A stretch of 64,000 bases of DNA from the NCBI GenBank assembly GCA_036560705.1, contig DATBQR010000109.1, forward strand, positions 21,315-85,314, written 5' to 3'. Positions 33,288 to 42,006 of the stretch are shown piece after piece. The translations under genes were made by a program, and so were the position numbers. The stretch's first letter is position 1. Every line of letters begins with the position of its first letter. This DNA comes from RBG-16-66-20 sp036560705 (GTDB lineage: Bacteria; Pseudomonadota; Gammaproteobacteria; Burkholderiales; SG8-39). The notes beneath the pieces were generated by a model, which saw only the letters and a list, made by a program, of their open reading frames with translations, was not told the origin of the DNA and searched no databases.

Positions 33288-34157
33288 ATGGCCCTGGCCT
33301 TCCGCAAGCTTCACCCGCGCTTCGCCGCCGAGGCGAGCGCGGTCGACCTGCGCGGCGTGGCCGATCGCGCCACGCTGGAGGAGATCCGCGCCGGAATGGA
33401 CGAGTACGCCGTCCTCGTGTTCCGCGGCCAGCCGTTCGCCGACGACGAGCAGCTCGCCTTCGCCAGGCGCTTCGACGGCGCGCTGCACACGAAAACCGGC
33501 GCCGCGGTGGTGAAGAAGAACCGCTTCGGCAACGAGGCGCTCACCGATATCTCGAACGTGGACGAGAGCGGCGCGCTTCTGAAGGCGGACGACCGGCGGC
33601 GCGCGTACGCGCTCGGCAACCGCCTGTGGCACACCGACGCGTCGTTCCAGGATCCGCCGGGACGCTACTCGATGCTGTCGGCGAAAGTCGTTCCTGCCGT
33701 GGCCGCCGACACCGAATTCGCCGACCTGCGGGCAGCCTACGACGCGCTAGACGCCGAAACCAGGGCAAAACTCGAAGGATTGCGCGCGCACCACTCGATC
33801 GCCTACTCGCGGATGGTTCTCGGCTTCGAATTCTCGGCGGCAGAACAGGAGAAACTCAAAGGCGCCGTCCACCCCCTGGTGCGGACCAACCCGCGCACGC
33901 AGCGCCGGTCGCTGTACCTGGCTTCGCACGCCTCGAAGATCGTCGACTGGCCCGTCCCGGAAGGACGGCTGCTGCTGCGCGATCTGACCGAGCACGCGAC
34001 GCAGCCGAGGTTCGTCTACCGGCACGAGTGGCGGGTCGGCGACCTGGTGATCTGGGACAACCTGGCGACGATGCACCGCGGCCGGCCGTTCGACGACGTG
34101 AGGCACCGCCGCGAGCTGCGGCGCGTGACGACGCTGGACGTCGAAAGCAGCCCCTGA
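33288..34157 (+). CDS. TauD/TfdA-family Fe(II)/2-oxoglutarate dioxygenase
   Basis: A 289-aa dioxygenase with the iron facial triad: WHTDAS (H115, D117) and MHRG (H263), plus an arginine cluster (about 272-279) to hold 2-oxoglutarate. LVFRGQPFADDEQLAFARRF near the start is typical of TfdA, the 2,4-D dioxygenase, and GNRLWHTDASF fits that subgroup. It hydroxylates alpha to a heteroatom in taurine, 2,4-D or similar acids; the substrate here is unknown. It lies beside hydratase, Bug receptor and amidohydrolase genes, in keeping with breakdown of a foreign acid. Confidence 0.92.
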   Translation: MALAFRKLHPRFAAEASAVDLRGVADRATLEEIRAGMDEYAVLVFRGQPFADDEQLAFARRFDGALHTKTGAAVVKKNRFGNEALTDISNVDESGALLKADDRRRAYALGNRLWHTDASFQDPPGRYSMLSAKVVPAVAADTEFADLRAAYDALDAETRAKLEGLRAHHSIAYSRMVLGFEFSAAEQEKLKGAVHPLVRTNPRTQRRSLYLASHASKIVDWPVPEGRLLLRDLTEHATQPRFVYRHEWRVGDLVIWDNLATMHRGRPFDDVRHRRELRRVTTLDVESSP

Positions 34158-34165
34158 GGGCCGCG

Positions 34166-34510
34166 TCAGAGGGCGATGACCAGCAGCAGAACAGCGATGA
34201 TGACGAGCAGCCAGTTCTGATCGGACATGCCGCCGGCGGGCAGTGCGTCGATCCGGCCGGCCAGTTTGCCCACCTCTTCGTCGGTCAACGCATCGATCCG
34301 CGCCTGCGCGTCCGCGGGCAGGACGCCGAGCGATTCCAGCTTCTTCGCCACTTCCGGCCGGGCGACGAGCGCCTTGACGCGCTGGCGTTCCGATTGCTGC
34401 GGGACCGCCGCGTCGGTGGACAGCATGTCCGCCCTCGAAGGCGCGGCATAGCCGCCGACACCGAGCGTGCCTGCGATGAGGGCGAGCGACACGAAATAAC
34501 GTTTGATCAT
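34166..34510 (-). CDS. PA2779-family exported protein (DUF6627)
   Basis: A 114-aa protein: signal (MIKRYFVSLALIAGTLGVGG), a helical region with RVKALVARPEVAKKLESLGV and ALTDEEVGKLAGRID, then GGMSDQNWLLVIIAVLLLVIAL as a C-terminal helix. This is the PA2779 pattern, a family of unknown function. A GGAGG site precedes the ATG. The first helix may be cleaved, leaving a protein anchored by the C-terminal helix. Confidence 0.85.
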   Translation of the reverse strand: MIKRYFVSLALIAGTLGVGGYAAPSRADMLSTDAAVPQQSERQRVKALVARPEVAKKLESLGVLPADAQARIDALTDEEVGKLAGRIDALPAGGMSDQNWLLVIIAVLLLVIAL

Positions 34511-34618
34511 GTTGCCTCCTTGTTGTGCTTCTTTCTTGATAGACACCACAAGGCGATCATGGGTTCGCGCGAAAAATCGGGCAACTGTCGCCGCGCGCCG
34601 ACGCAGCAAGGGCGGCGG

Positions 34619-35629
34619 TCAGTCCGCCTTCACGCCGGCGTCCTTTACCACCCGCGTCCAGAGCTTCGCGTCTTCGGCGATGAAGGCGGCGAACTCCTCG
34701 GGCGATTTCGAGGCGGCCGTTTCCGTGCCGCCGCGCTCCAGCGCCTTGCCGACGGCGGGCTTGCCGGCCGCCGCGATCGTGGCGTCGAACATCCGCTTGA
34801 CGGCCTCGGGCGGCGTGCCCGCCGGGAAGAAAAACCCGTACCAGAAGGAAATTTCGTATTCGGGCAGGCCGGCCTCCGCCATCCCGGGCACGCCCGGCAT
34901 CAGCGCCGTGCGCTCGCGGCTGGTCACCGCCAGCGCCAGCAGGCGGCCGTCCGGGTTCTGCGCCGACTTCACGTGCGACAACACCGAGGGCGGCGTCGCG
35001 AAGGAAAGCTGGATGTCGCCCGCGAGCAGCGCCTGCACCGAGGGGGCGCCGCCCTTGAACGGCACGTGCACCATGTCCACGCCGGCCAGCCGCGTGAACA
35101 GCACGCCGGCCAGATGCGGCGCCGAACCGTTCCCGGAAGATCCGTAATTGAGCTTGCCCGGGTTCTTCTTCGCGTAGGCGATCAGCTCCCGCAAGGTGGC
35201 GACGCCGACGCCGGCGTGCACGGCGACCACCAGCGGCGACGTGCTCACCTTGGTGACCGGCAGCAGGTCGCGCTTCGGGTCGAAGCCGGGCTTCGGGCTG
35301 ATGATCGGATTCACCAGTATGCTGGAGGGGCTCGCGATCAGCAGCGTGTAGCCGTCGGGCGCGCTCCTGGCGACGTATTCCGCGGCGATGCTGGAACCGG
35401 CGCCGGCGCGGTTCTCCACCACCACCGGCTGCCCGAGTTCCCTGGAGAGCGACTCCTGGTAGGCGCGCGACACCTGGTCCGCCGCGCCGCCCGGCGCGAA
35501 ACCCACCACCAGCTTCACTGCCCGGGTCGGATACGGCTGCGCGAGCGCAGCGCCGGCCATCGGCAACAGTCCAAGCGCCAGCAGGCACAGGCGGAATGTC
35601 TGGAAAGTCCGGAACGTCCGGTTCGACAT
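34619..35629 (-). CDS. Bug-family (TTT) solute receptor
   Basis: A 336-aa periplasmic receptor. After an export signal (to about 30, ending AGAALAQPYP) comes VKLVVGFAPGGAADQVSRAY, VVVENRAGAGSSIAAEYVAR and DGYTLLIASPSS, the Bug core, then YGSSGNGSAPHLAG for ligand binding. No TctAB genes are near. It is divergent from the amidohydrolase and from another Bug receptor, so the ligand may be the substrate of that amidohydrolase. An AAAGGAG site favours the chosen ATG over an upstream one. Confidence 0.93.
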   Translation of the reverse strand: MSNRTFRTFQTFRLCLLALGLLPMAGAALAQPYPTRAVKLVVGFAPGGAADQVSRAYQESLSRELGQPVVVENRAGAGSSIAAEYVARSAPDGYTLLIASPSSILVNPIISPKPGFDPKRDLLPVTKVSTSPLVVAVHAGVGVATLRELIAYAKKNPGKLNYGSSGNGSAPHLAGVLFTRLAGVDMVHVPFKGGAPSVQALLAGDIQLSFATPPSVLSHVKSAQNPDGRLLALAVTSRERTALMPGVPGMAEAGLPEYEISFWYGFFFPAGTPPEAVKRMFDATIAAAGKPAVGKALERGGTETAASKSPEEFAAFIAEDAKLWTRVVKDAGVKAD

Positions 35630-35685
35630 GCATGGCTCCTTTCGCACGGTCCGAGAGGATAATCCTAACCGGAGGAGTTTGAACA

Positions 35686-36675
35686 TTGAAGACGTACGAT
35701 TTCCACAGCCACGTCATTCCCGAGGCGATCATCGGCGCGATGCGCGCCGAGCCGGCGCTGTTCGGCACGCAGATCGAAGCACGGGGCGGCAAGCGCTTCC
35801 TGGTGCGCGGCAAGCTGCGCCTGGAGCTGGCGCCGGAATTCTGCAGCGCCGACGGCAAGCTGGAGGCGATGGACCGCAGGCGCATCGATGTCGCGGTGAT
35901 CTCCCCGGGACCGCAGATTTTCTTCTACGACCTGCCGGAGGCCGACGGCGTGCGCGCGGCGCGGCTGGTCAACGACGGCACCGCCGCCCTGGTCGCGGCG
36001 CGCCCGGCGCGGCTGCGCGGCATGGCGACGCTGCCGATGCAGCACCCGGAAGCCGCGGTCGCGGAACTGGAGCGCGCGGCGCGCGAACTGGATTTTCGCG
36101 CGGTGGAGATCGCCACCACGGCGCCGCGCGGCGAGATCGCCGATCCGCAGTACCGGCCCCTGCTGCGCCGCGCGCAGGAACTGAAGATGACCGTGTTCGC
36201 GCACCCGAACACGGTCGGCGCGGGCGCCGGCCGGCTCGCCGACTACTACCTCGCCAACCTGGTCGGCAACCCGCTCGAAACCACCCTCATGCTGTCGCAC
36301 CTCATTTTCTCCGGCGCGCTGGACGAGTTGCCGGAGCTGAAGCTGCTGCTCGCCCACGGCGGCGGCTTCGCGCCCTACCAGATCGGGCGCCTGGTGCATG
36401 GCCACAAGGTACGCCCGGAGGCGCGCGCCGCCACCGGCTCCTCGCCGAAGGACTTGCTAAAGCGGCTGTATTTCGACACCCTCACCCATGATCCGCAGGC
36501 CCTGCGCTACCTGATCGACCTGGTGGGCTCGGAGCAGATCGTGCTGGGCAGCGACTCGCCTTTCGACATGGGTGACGAAGACCCGGCGGGCATGCTCGGC
36601 AGCGTGCCGCGGCTGAGCGGCGGCGAACGCGACAATATCTGCGGGCGCAACGCCATGCGCCTGCTGGGCGAATGA
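35686..36675 (+). CDS. ACMSD-like amidohydrolase / decarboxylase
   Basis: A 329-aa amidohydrolase of the 2-amino-3-carboxymuconate-semialdehyde decarboxylase type. DFHSH (H7, H9) begins the chain, ATLPMQHPEAAVAEL and LAHGGGFAPYQIGR are usual, and LGSDSPFDMG supplies the late aspartate. It uses a TTG start with a GGAGGAG site 8 nt before. It may decarboxylate or hydrolyse an aromatic-ring-cleavage product. The following Bug receptor is translationally close and may import the substrate. Confidence 0.9.
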   Translation: MKTYDFHSHVIPEAIIGAMRAEPALFGTQIEARGGKRFLVRGKLRLELAPEFCSADGKLEAMDRRRIDVAVISPGPQIFFYDLPEADGVRAARLVNDGTAALVAARPARLRGMATLPMQHPEAAVAELERAARELDFRAVEIATTAPRGEIADPQYRPLLRRAQELKMTVFAHPNTVGAGAGRLADYYLANLVGNPLETTLMLSHLIFSGALDELPELKLLLAHGGGFAPYQIGRLVHGHKVRPEARAATGSSPKDLLKRLYFDTLTHDPQALRYLIDLVGSEQIVLGSDSPFDMGDEDPAGMLGSVPRLSGGERDNICGRNAMRLLGE

Positions 36676-36692
36676 CCTTGGAGCGGAAAATC

Positions 36693-37664
36693 ATGAAGCT
36701 TGCATCCCGAATTCTGGCCGGCGCGGCGCTGCTCGCGTGGGCGGCGGGCGCCGCGGCGCAGGCCGGCTATCCGAAAAAACCCATCCTGATGCTCGTGCCG
36801 CTGCAGGCGGCGAGCGCGGTGGACAACGCCGCGCGCCTGGTGGCGCAGAAAATGTCGGAGAACATGGGCCAGTCGATCATCGTCGAGAACCAGCCCGGCG
36901 CCGCGGGCCTGATCGGCGCGGAGAAAGTCGCCAAGGCGCCGCCCGACGGCTACACCATCGGCGGCTTCAACGACAGCATCATGACGATGCTGCCGAACAT
37001 GTACGCGAAGCTTTCCTGGGACATCCAGAAGGACTTCGCCCCGGTGTCGCTGGTGACGAAGATGGAATGGGCGATGGTCGTGCCGTCCAATTCGCCGTTC
37101 CGTTCCGCCGCCGACGTGATCGCCGCGGCGAAGGCGCGTCCCGGCGCGCTCAATTTCTCCTCGGGCGGCAACGGCAGCCCGCAGCACGTGGCGATGGAAC
37201 TGTTCAAGGCGCGCGCCGGCATCTTCATGACCCACATCCCCTACCGCGGCGCCACCGCGGCGGCGCTCGACGTCGTCTCGGGACAGGTGGACGTGCACAT
37301 GTCGGGCATGCCGACCGTGTTCACCATGATCAAGAGCGGCAAGCTGAGGATCCTGGGCGTGGACAGCCCGGTCCGCTCGCCGCTGTTTCCCGAGGTGCCG
37401 ACCATCGCCGAGTCCGGCCTGCCGGGCTACGAGTTCACTTCCTGGTTCGCCATCGTAGCGCCGGCCGGCACGCCGCGGGACATCGTCGCGCGGCTGAACG
37501 CGGAAGCGGCCAGCGCGGCGGCCGATCCCGCGGTGCGCGAGAAGCTCGTCGCGCAGGGCTTCAACGTCACCTCCTCGTCGCCCGAGGAACTGGCGCGCAC
37601 CACCCGCGAGCAGCTCGAGCGCTACGCCAGGCTCTTCAAGCAGGCCGGGATACGCGCCGAGTAA
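36693..37664 (+). CDS. Bug-family (TTT) solute receptor
   Basis: A 323-aa receptor with a clear signal (MKLASRILAGAALLAWAAGA, cleaved near AQA) and the Bug pattern: KPILMLVPLQAASAVDNAAR, IVENQPGAAGLIGAEKVAKA, then SSGGNGSPQHVAMELF. The first motif lacks the PPGG seen in the others, so ligand contacts may differ. I chose the second ATG because it has a GGAG site and a clean signal; the first overlaps the amidohydrolase stop. It is likely co-transcribed with the amidohydrolase. Confidence 0.92.
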   Translation: MKLASRILAGAALLAWAAGAAAQAGYPKKPILMLVPLQAASAVDNAARLVAQKMSENMGQSIIVENQPGAAGLIGAEKVAKAPPDGYTIGGFNDSIMTMLPNMYAKLSWDIQKDFAPVSLVTKMEWAMVVPSNSPFRSAADVIAAAKARPGALNFSSGGNGSPQHVAMELFKARAGIFMTHIPYRGATAAALDVVSGQVDVHMSGMPTVFTMIKSGKLRILGVDSPVRSPLFPEVPTIAESGLPGYEFTSWFAIVAPAGTPRDIVARLNAEAASAAADPAVREKLVAQGFNVTSSSPEELARTTREQLERYARLFKQAGIRAE

Positions 37665-37670
37665 AAACGC

Positions 37671-38966
37671 TCAGCGCACGGTGGCCAGGCGCTGGTTCGC
37701 CAGCGCGAGGCGGTCGACCACGTTGCGCGTCAGCGCCTTGACCAGCTGCAGCTGCGCGCCCAGGCTCATCTGCGCCAGCGCCGCCGGCTCGAATTCGGCG
37801 ATCAGCAGGTCGGTCATCGCATCCGCGGTGGCGTGGCGCGGCAGCTCGCCGCCCCAGATGTAGGCCATCTCGCCGAAGAATTCGCCCGCGCCGACCATGT
37901 TCAGCAGCCGGTTCTGCCGCACGATCTTGACCTCGCCCTTGGAAACGAAGAAGAAGCTCTCCCCCGCCGCTCCTTCGCGCACGATGTTCTTCGCCCGCTC
38001 CAGGCGCGACCACTTGCCGGCGCGCGCCAGTTCCCAGATTTCCGCGTCCGACAGCGCCGAGAGCATCGGCACGCGCTTCAGGGCGACGAATTTCTCGCTG
38101 TCGGGGATCGCATCCGGCGGCAGCACCAGCGCGCCCAGGCGCGAGAGATCGAAGGCGAGTTCGTTCCAGGTGGCGAAGCGGTGCTCGGGTCTCTTGCCGA
38201 GCAGCTTCAGCATCGCCATGTCGATGTCCTTGGGCAGGCCCTTGCGCAGGCTCGAGGGCGGCGCCGGATTCTCCGTGAGGATCTTCTTCACCAGCCCCTC
38301 GAGCGTATCGGCGACGAACGGGCGGTGGCCGGTCAGCAGCTCGTAGAGCACCACGCCCAGCGAATACATGTCGCTGTGCAGGGTGAGCGTCTTGCCTTCG
38401 ATCTGCTCCGGCGACATGTAGAAGGGCGAGCCCATCGCCGCGGTCTGCACCACCTGCGTCTTGCGCAGGAACGCGGCGCCGAAATCGGCGATCTTCACGT
38501 CGGTGCCCTGCACGATCATGATGTTCGCGGGCTTGATGTCGCGGTGCACGATGCCCTGCGCGAAGGCGTAGTCGAGCGCGCCGCAGCACTTGAAGCCGAT
38601 CTGCAGCACATCCTCCACCGGCAGCAGCTTGTCGGGCTTGACGAACTGCGACAGGTCGCCGCCGCTGACGATCTCCATGGCGATGTAGCCGGATTTCTCC
38701 TCCACCACCGCGTCGAGGATGGCGACGATGTGCGGATGGCGCAGCTTGCCGGCGAGCGACGCCTCGTTGAGGAACTGGACCCGGTACACCGAGCCGAACT
38801 CGGGGTCGCTGAAGACCTCCGGTTCGATGGTCTTCAGCGCCACCTCCTTGCCCGAGAAGGTGTCCTTGGCAAGGTAGACGGTTCCGGTGGCGCCCTTGCC
38901 GAGCAGCTTCTGGACATCGTACTTGCCGACCTGGAGGCTCAGGTCTAGTGTGAAATCTCCCGCCAT
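37671..38966 (-). CDS. Ser/Thr protein kinase with cyclic-nucleotide-binding domain
   Basis: A 431-aa protein. Residues 16-275 are a Hanks-type kinase: GKGATGTVY (23-31), K45, HRDIKPAN (141-148, D143, N148), DFG (161-163) and SPEQIEG. Residues about 295-425 are a CRP-like cyclic-nucleotide-binding domain: LFVSKGEVKIVR-like strands, then GAGEFFGEMAYI, with a phosphate-binding region without a clear arginine. There is no membrane helix, so it is cytosolic. Fusion of kinase and CNB domain suggests cNMP control of phosphorylation. A TAAATT box 7 nt before the ATG and no ribosome site suggest a leaderless message. Confidence 0.9.
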   Translation of the reverse strand: MAGDFTLDLSLQVGKYDVQKLLGKGATGTVYLAKDTFSGKEVALKTIEPEVFSDPEFGSVYRVQFLNEASLAGKLRHPHIVAILDAVVEEKSGYIAMEIVSGGDLSQFVKPDKLLPVEDVLQIGFKCCGALDYAFAQGIVHRDIKPANIMIVQGTDVKIADFGAAFLRKTQVVQTAAMGSPFYMSPEQIEGKTLTLHSDMYSLGVVLYELLTGHRPFVADTLEGLVKKILTENPAPPSSLRKGLPKDIDMAMLKLLGKRPEHRFATWNELAFDLSRLGALVLPPDAIPDSEKFVALKRVPMLSALSDAEIWELARAGKWSRLERAKNIVREGAAGESFFFVSKGEVKIVRQNRLLNMVGAGEFFGEMAYIWGGELPRHATADAMTDLLIAEFEPAALAQMSLGAQLQLVKALTRNVVDRLALANQRLATVR

Positions 38967-38973
38967 GCCCTTG

Positions 38974-38979
38974 AATTTA
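38974..38979 (-). promoter_or_regulatory. Possible -10 box of the kinase gene
   Basis: TAAATT lies 7 nt before the kinase ATG on the minus strand, with no Shine-Dalgarno sequence at usual spacing. It sits just after the stop of the MAPEG gene, which is transcribed the same way. Confidence 0.3.
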
Positions 38980-38981
38980 CC

Positions 38982-39368
38982 TTAAATGAGTTGCAGGAAG
39001 ATCATCGCCAGGCCGACCACGGACACCGCCCACACGCCGGTGCGCAGCCACGGAATGCCGGCGATGTAGACGCCCGCGTAAACCACCCGCGCCCAGAAAA
39101 AAATCTGCGCGCCCTGCAGCGTCGTGGCGTTGGTCTTGCCGGCGGCGGCGGCCACCAGCACCAGGGCGGCGAACAGCACCAGGTTCTCGAGCATGTTGCG
39201 ATGCGCCCGCGCCGCGCGTCCCGCCCACCCCTTGATTTCGGGCAGGCCCTCGCGGTTGCCGGCAAGCGCCGACAGGCCGACCTGCAGCATGGCGCCCTGC
39301 GCCGCCACGATGGCTTGCACCACCGTCAGCAAAACCGCCCACAGCAACAGCATGAATTCCGGTTTCAT
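38982..39368 (-). CDS. MAPEG-family membrane protein
   Basis: A 128-aa inner-membrane protein with four hydrophobic helices. GRAARAHRNMLENLVLFAAL is the MAPEG signature (glutathione and eicosanoid enzymes and their bacterial relatives). ARVVYAGVYIAGIPWLRT in helix 3-4 is also typical. Bacterial members may be glutathione transferases, but activity cannot be told. A GGAGGAAA site precedes the ATG. Confidence 0.9.
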   Translation of the reverse strand: MKPEFMLLLWAVLLTVVQAIVAAQGAMLQVGLSALAGNREGLPEIKGWAGRAARAHRNMLENLVLFAALVLVAAAAGKTNATTLQGAQIFFWARVVYAGVYIAGIPWLRTGVWAVSVVGLAMIFLQLI

Positions 39369-39531
39369 GGGGTTTCCTCCCTCGGGTAAAACAGCAAGGA
39401 TACCTCCCCGGTTACATCTTGAAACACTTGATTACCAAATAGTCCGCACGCCCCCGAACAGCGGGGCTATGCTCCCTGTCCAACAGGGTGCAGCAAGCAG
39501 ACAATGACGGTGTGATCGGAGGAAAACGCAC

Positions 39532-39903
39532 ATGAAAACGACCAAAGCCGCAGTTGTACTTTCCGTTCTGCTGGTGGGCGCGACGGCGGCGCAACCGGCG
39601 TTCGCCTGGGGCCGGGGACACTTTTTCGGCGCGCCGTTCGTGGCCGGCGCGCTGATCGGCGGCGCGGTGGTCGCCAGCACCTACCCGTACTACTACCGGC
39701 CCTACGCGCCCTACTACTATCCGCCCTACTACCCGGCGCCGGTGGTGGTGCAGCAGCCGACCGTCTATGTCGAGCAGCCCCAACAACAGTACGCGCCGCA
39801 GACGCAAGGCTCCTGGTACTACTGCCCCGCTTCGCGCGCCTATTACCCGTACGTGAAGGATTGCGCCTCGAGCTGGCAGCAGGTTGCCCCGCACCCGGGT
39901 TGA
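39532..39903 (+). CDS. Small exported Tyr/Pro-rich protein
   Basis: A 123-aa protein: a Sec signal (to about 25, AQPAFA), a hydrophobic Gly/Ala stretch (residues 34-50), then a Tyr/Pro-rich run and a Gln-rich segment. The end has two cysteines in SWYYCPASRAYYPYVKDCAS, a motif found at the end of many small betaproteobacterial exported proteins. The function is unknown. A GGAGG site precedes the ATG. A CCCTGT/ACAGGG hairpin (39474-39488) lies in its leader. Confidence 0.8.
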   Translation: MKTTKAAVVLSVLLVGATAAQPAFAWGRGHFFGAPFVAGALIGGAVVASTYPYYYRPYAPYYYPPYYPAPVVVQQPTVYVEQPQQQYAPQTQGSWYYCPASRAYYPYVKDCASSWQQVAPHPG

Positions 39904-39922
39904 TGCGACAAGGATGACAATG

Positions 39923-40495
39923 ATGCGAATCATTTCCCGTATTGCGCTCGCCGGTTCGACGCTGCTGCTGGGCGCCTGCGTGAGCATGCCCAGCGGCCCG
40001 AGCGTGATGGTGCTGCCGGGCACCGGCAAGAGCTTCGACCAGTTCCGCGCCGACGACATGGATTGCCGGCAGTTCGCCAACAGCCAGGTCGGCGGCTCGA
40101 CGGCCGAGCAGGCGCAGGCGGACAGCGCGGTGAAGAGCGCCGCGGTCGGCACTGCCGTCGGCGCGCTTGCCGGCGCGCTCATCGGCGGCCATCAGGGCGC
40201 CGGCGCGGGCGCGGCCACGGGGTTGATCATCGGCGGCGCCTCGGGCGCAGGTGCCGGCAACGCCTCCGGGCGCACGCTGCAGCAGCGCTACGACATCGGC
40301 TACACGCAATGCATGTACGCGAAGGGCCACCAGGTGCCGTCGTCGGGGCGCGCGGTTGCGCCGCGCCCGGCGCCCGCGGCGGTCTACTATCCGCCGCCCC
40401 CGCCGCCCAACTACGGCGCACCGCCGCCCTCGGCAAACGCGGTTCCGCCGCCGCCCCCGGGCACGCCGCCCCCGCCGCCGCCCGGCACGCATTGA
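39923..40495 (+). CDS. Glycine-zipper lipoprotein with proline-rich tail
   Basis: A 190-aa lipoprotein. The signal MRIISRIALAGSTLLLGAC has a lipobox; the middle is a glycine-zipper pair (AVGTAVGALAGALIGGHQGA, then GAGAGAATGLIIGGASGAG) as in 17-kDa surface antigens, and the last 45 residues are mostly proline (PPPPPG repeats). A paired-cysteine segment (DDMDCRQF ... YTQCMYAKGH) flanks the zipper. ATG codons 3 or 9 nt upstream are alternatives; spacing to AAGGA favours the chosen one. It follows the Tyr/Pro-rich gene by 19 nt. Confidence 0.82.
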   Translation: MRIISRIALAGSTLLLGACVSMPSGPSVMVLPGTGKSFDQFRADDMDCRQFANSQVGGSTAEQAQADSAVKSAAVGTAVGALAGALIGGHQGAGAGAATGLIIGGASGAGAGNASGRTLQQRYDIGYTQCMYAKGHQVPSSGRAVAPRPAPAAVYYPPPPPPNYGAPPPSANAVPPPPPGTPPPPPPGTH

Positions 40496-40511
40496 GCCGC
40501 TCACTGAGCCG

Positions 40512-41939
40512 CTACATCTCCCACTCGATGTAGCTGTAGATGTAGTTCGAACCGCCGTTCACGTTGCCCAGCAGTTGCGACGTGCCGAAGATCCCCGAGC
40601 GGTGCGACACGCCCAGGCCGGCGAACGTCCTCTTCATCGAGGGCACCCCCAGCAGGTCTCCCACGCTCACGTCGATCGTCGGATCGAGGTAGTTGAGCAG
40701 GCGCGAGGTGCTGCGGCCGTTTTGCTGCTGGTCGCGCAATTCGAGCAGCGACACGCCGTGGGCGTAGGACACCCCCGCGCCCAGGCCGAGGCGCGTCATC
40801 ACGCGCCCGCTCCACGGGAAGCCGTACCAGAGGCCCTTCATGTACGCGTCGACCTGCCAGAAATCCGGCTGCACGTTCCTCTCGTCGTGCCGCAGCAGCC
40901 CGACGTAGCCCACGATATCGAACGGCCAGCCGTTCAGCTTCTCGACGAACGGCCGGCCGATCTCCAGGGACTGGATGCGCGTCTCGTCGCGGGTCCGTGT
41001 CGAGGTGCACACCAGGCGCACCACCTTGGCTACGTCGCAATCGGTCGCCTGTCCGGCAGTGACCCGCACCAGCAGCGGCCTGGATTCGGGCCACGGATTG
41101 TATTCCGGCGAAAAGTCGTACATCAGCCCCAGCGCCAGCGACGTCTCGGTGCGGTTGGCGACGATCGGGCTGTCGCGCACGCCCTGCGGCCAGCGGGTCG
41201 CGGAAACGCCCGCCAGCAGGCGCCAGCGTTCGGTCAGCGCGTAGGAGCCGTAGAGGCCGACCTGCACGTTGACGCCTGCGCCGGGCTCGTAGGCCGGCCT
41301 TGCCGCCGTCGCCTCTGAAGGCGCCACGCCGTAGTAGTAATTGTTCAGCTTCGCATCGCGCCATCCCAGCATCACGTGCGGCCGCAGGATGAGCCGGCCG
41401 CTGCGCCATTCATCGCGATAGCCGAGCCGGAACTCGCTGCCGCCCGAAACGCCGGTCGCGTCGTGCAGCGCCTCGACGTAGACCGCGCCCCAGCCGCCGC
41501 GGTATTCGTAGCTCGCGCCCGCGTCGAGGCCGGGCTGGCGCTCGGCCATGCCCGCCAGGCTCGCGGGAGGATGGTCGTAGGGGAAGCCCTCGAAGCGGTG
41601 CGACAGAAAAACGTCGAAGCGCCGCTGCGGAGTCGAATCCAGGTGCAAGCCGATGCGGTAGGCATGCAGGTATGCGTGCTCGCCTTCGTACAGGTACAGC
41701 GGCAACAGGTCGTAGCGGGTGCCCCCGCCGAGGTAAGGCGAACTCTCGATCCGCAGCGCGGCGCCCAGGCCCGCGCCGCCCGGCTCCGCCACCAATCCCG
41801 TCAGCGGATCGCTGTTAGCCCAGGCGGCCGTGCATGCGACGCCGAGCGCGCACGCTGTCGCCGCAAGGCGACGTTTTTTTCGTCCGCCGAACTTCGCGGA
41901 CGGATAAGCGCTTGATTCGACGCGGACCGGCAGTGGCAT
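40512..41939 (-). CDS. MipA/OmpV-like outer-membrane protein with long C-terminal barrel
   Basis: The 475-aa protein is exported (basic GRKKRRLAATACALGVACTA signal) and its first half is MipA/OmpV-like: IESSPYLGGGTRYDLLPLYL, LSHRFEGFPYDHPPASLAGM and GYRDEWRSGRLILRPHVMLG. Usual family members are about 250 residues. The extra 200 residues (from about 280) carry alternating amphipathic strands and GLGVSHRSGIFG, and end YSYIEWEM, so they may form a second barrel. The ATG has a GAGG site. MipA binds lytic transglycosylases; no such link is shown here. Confidence 0.78.
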   Translation of the reverse strand: MPLPVRVESSAYPSAKFGGRKKRRLAATACALGVACTAAWANSDPLTGLVAEPGGAGLGAALRIESSPYLGGGTRYDLLPLYLYEGEHAYLHAYRIGLHLDSTPQRRFDVFLSHRFEGFPYDHPPASLAGMAERQPGLDAGASYEYRGGWGAVYVEALHDATGVSGGSEFRLGYRDEWRSGRLILRPHVMLGWRDAKLNNYYYGVAPSEATAARPAYEPGAGVNVQVGLYGSYALTERWRLLAGVSATRWPQGVRDSPIVANRTETSLALGLMYDFSPEYNPWPESRPLLVRVTAGQATDCDVAKVVRLVCTSTRTRDETRIQSLEIGRPFVEKLNGWPFDIVGYVGLLRHDERNVQPDFWQVDAYMKGLWYGFPWSGRVMTRLGLGAGVSYAHGVSLLELRDQQQNGRSTSRLLNYLDPTIDVSVGDLLGVPSMKRTFAGLGVSHRSGIFGTSQLLGNVNGGSNYIYSYIEWEM

Positions 41940-42006
41940 GGCACAAACCTCGCAGGAACCCATGCAGATGCAACGCAATCTTCGTTCCCGGATCAAGGAG
42001 AGCACC

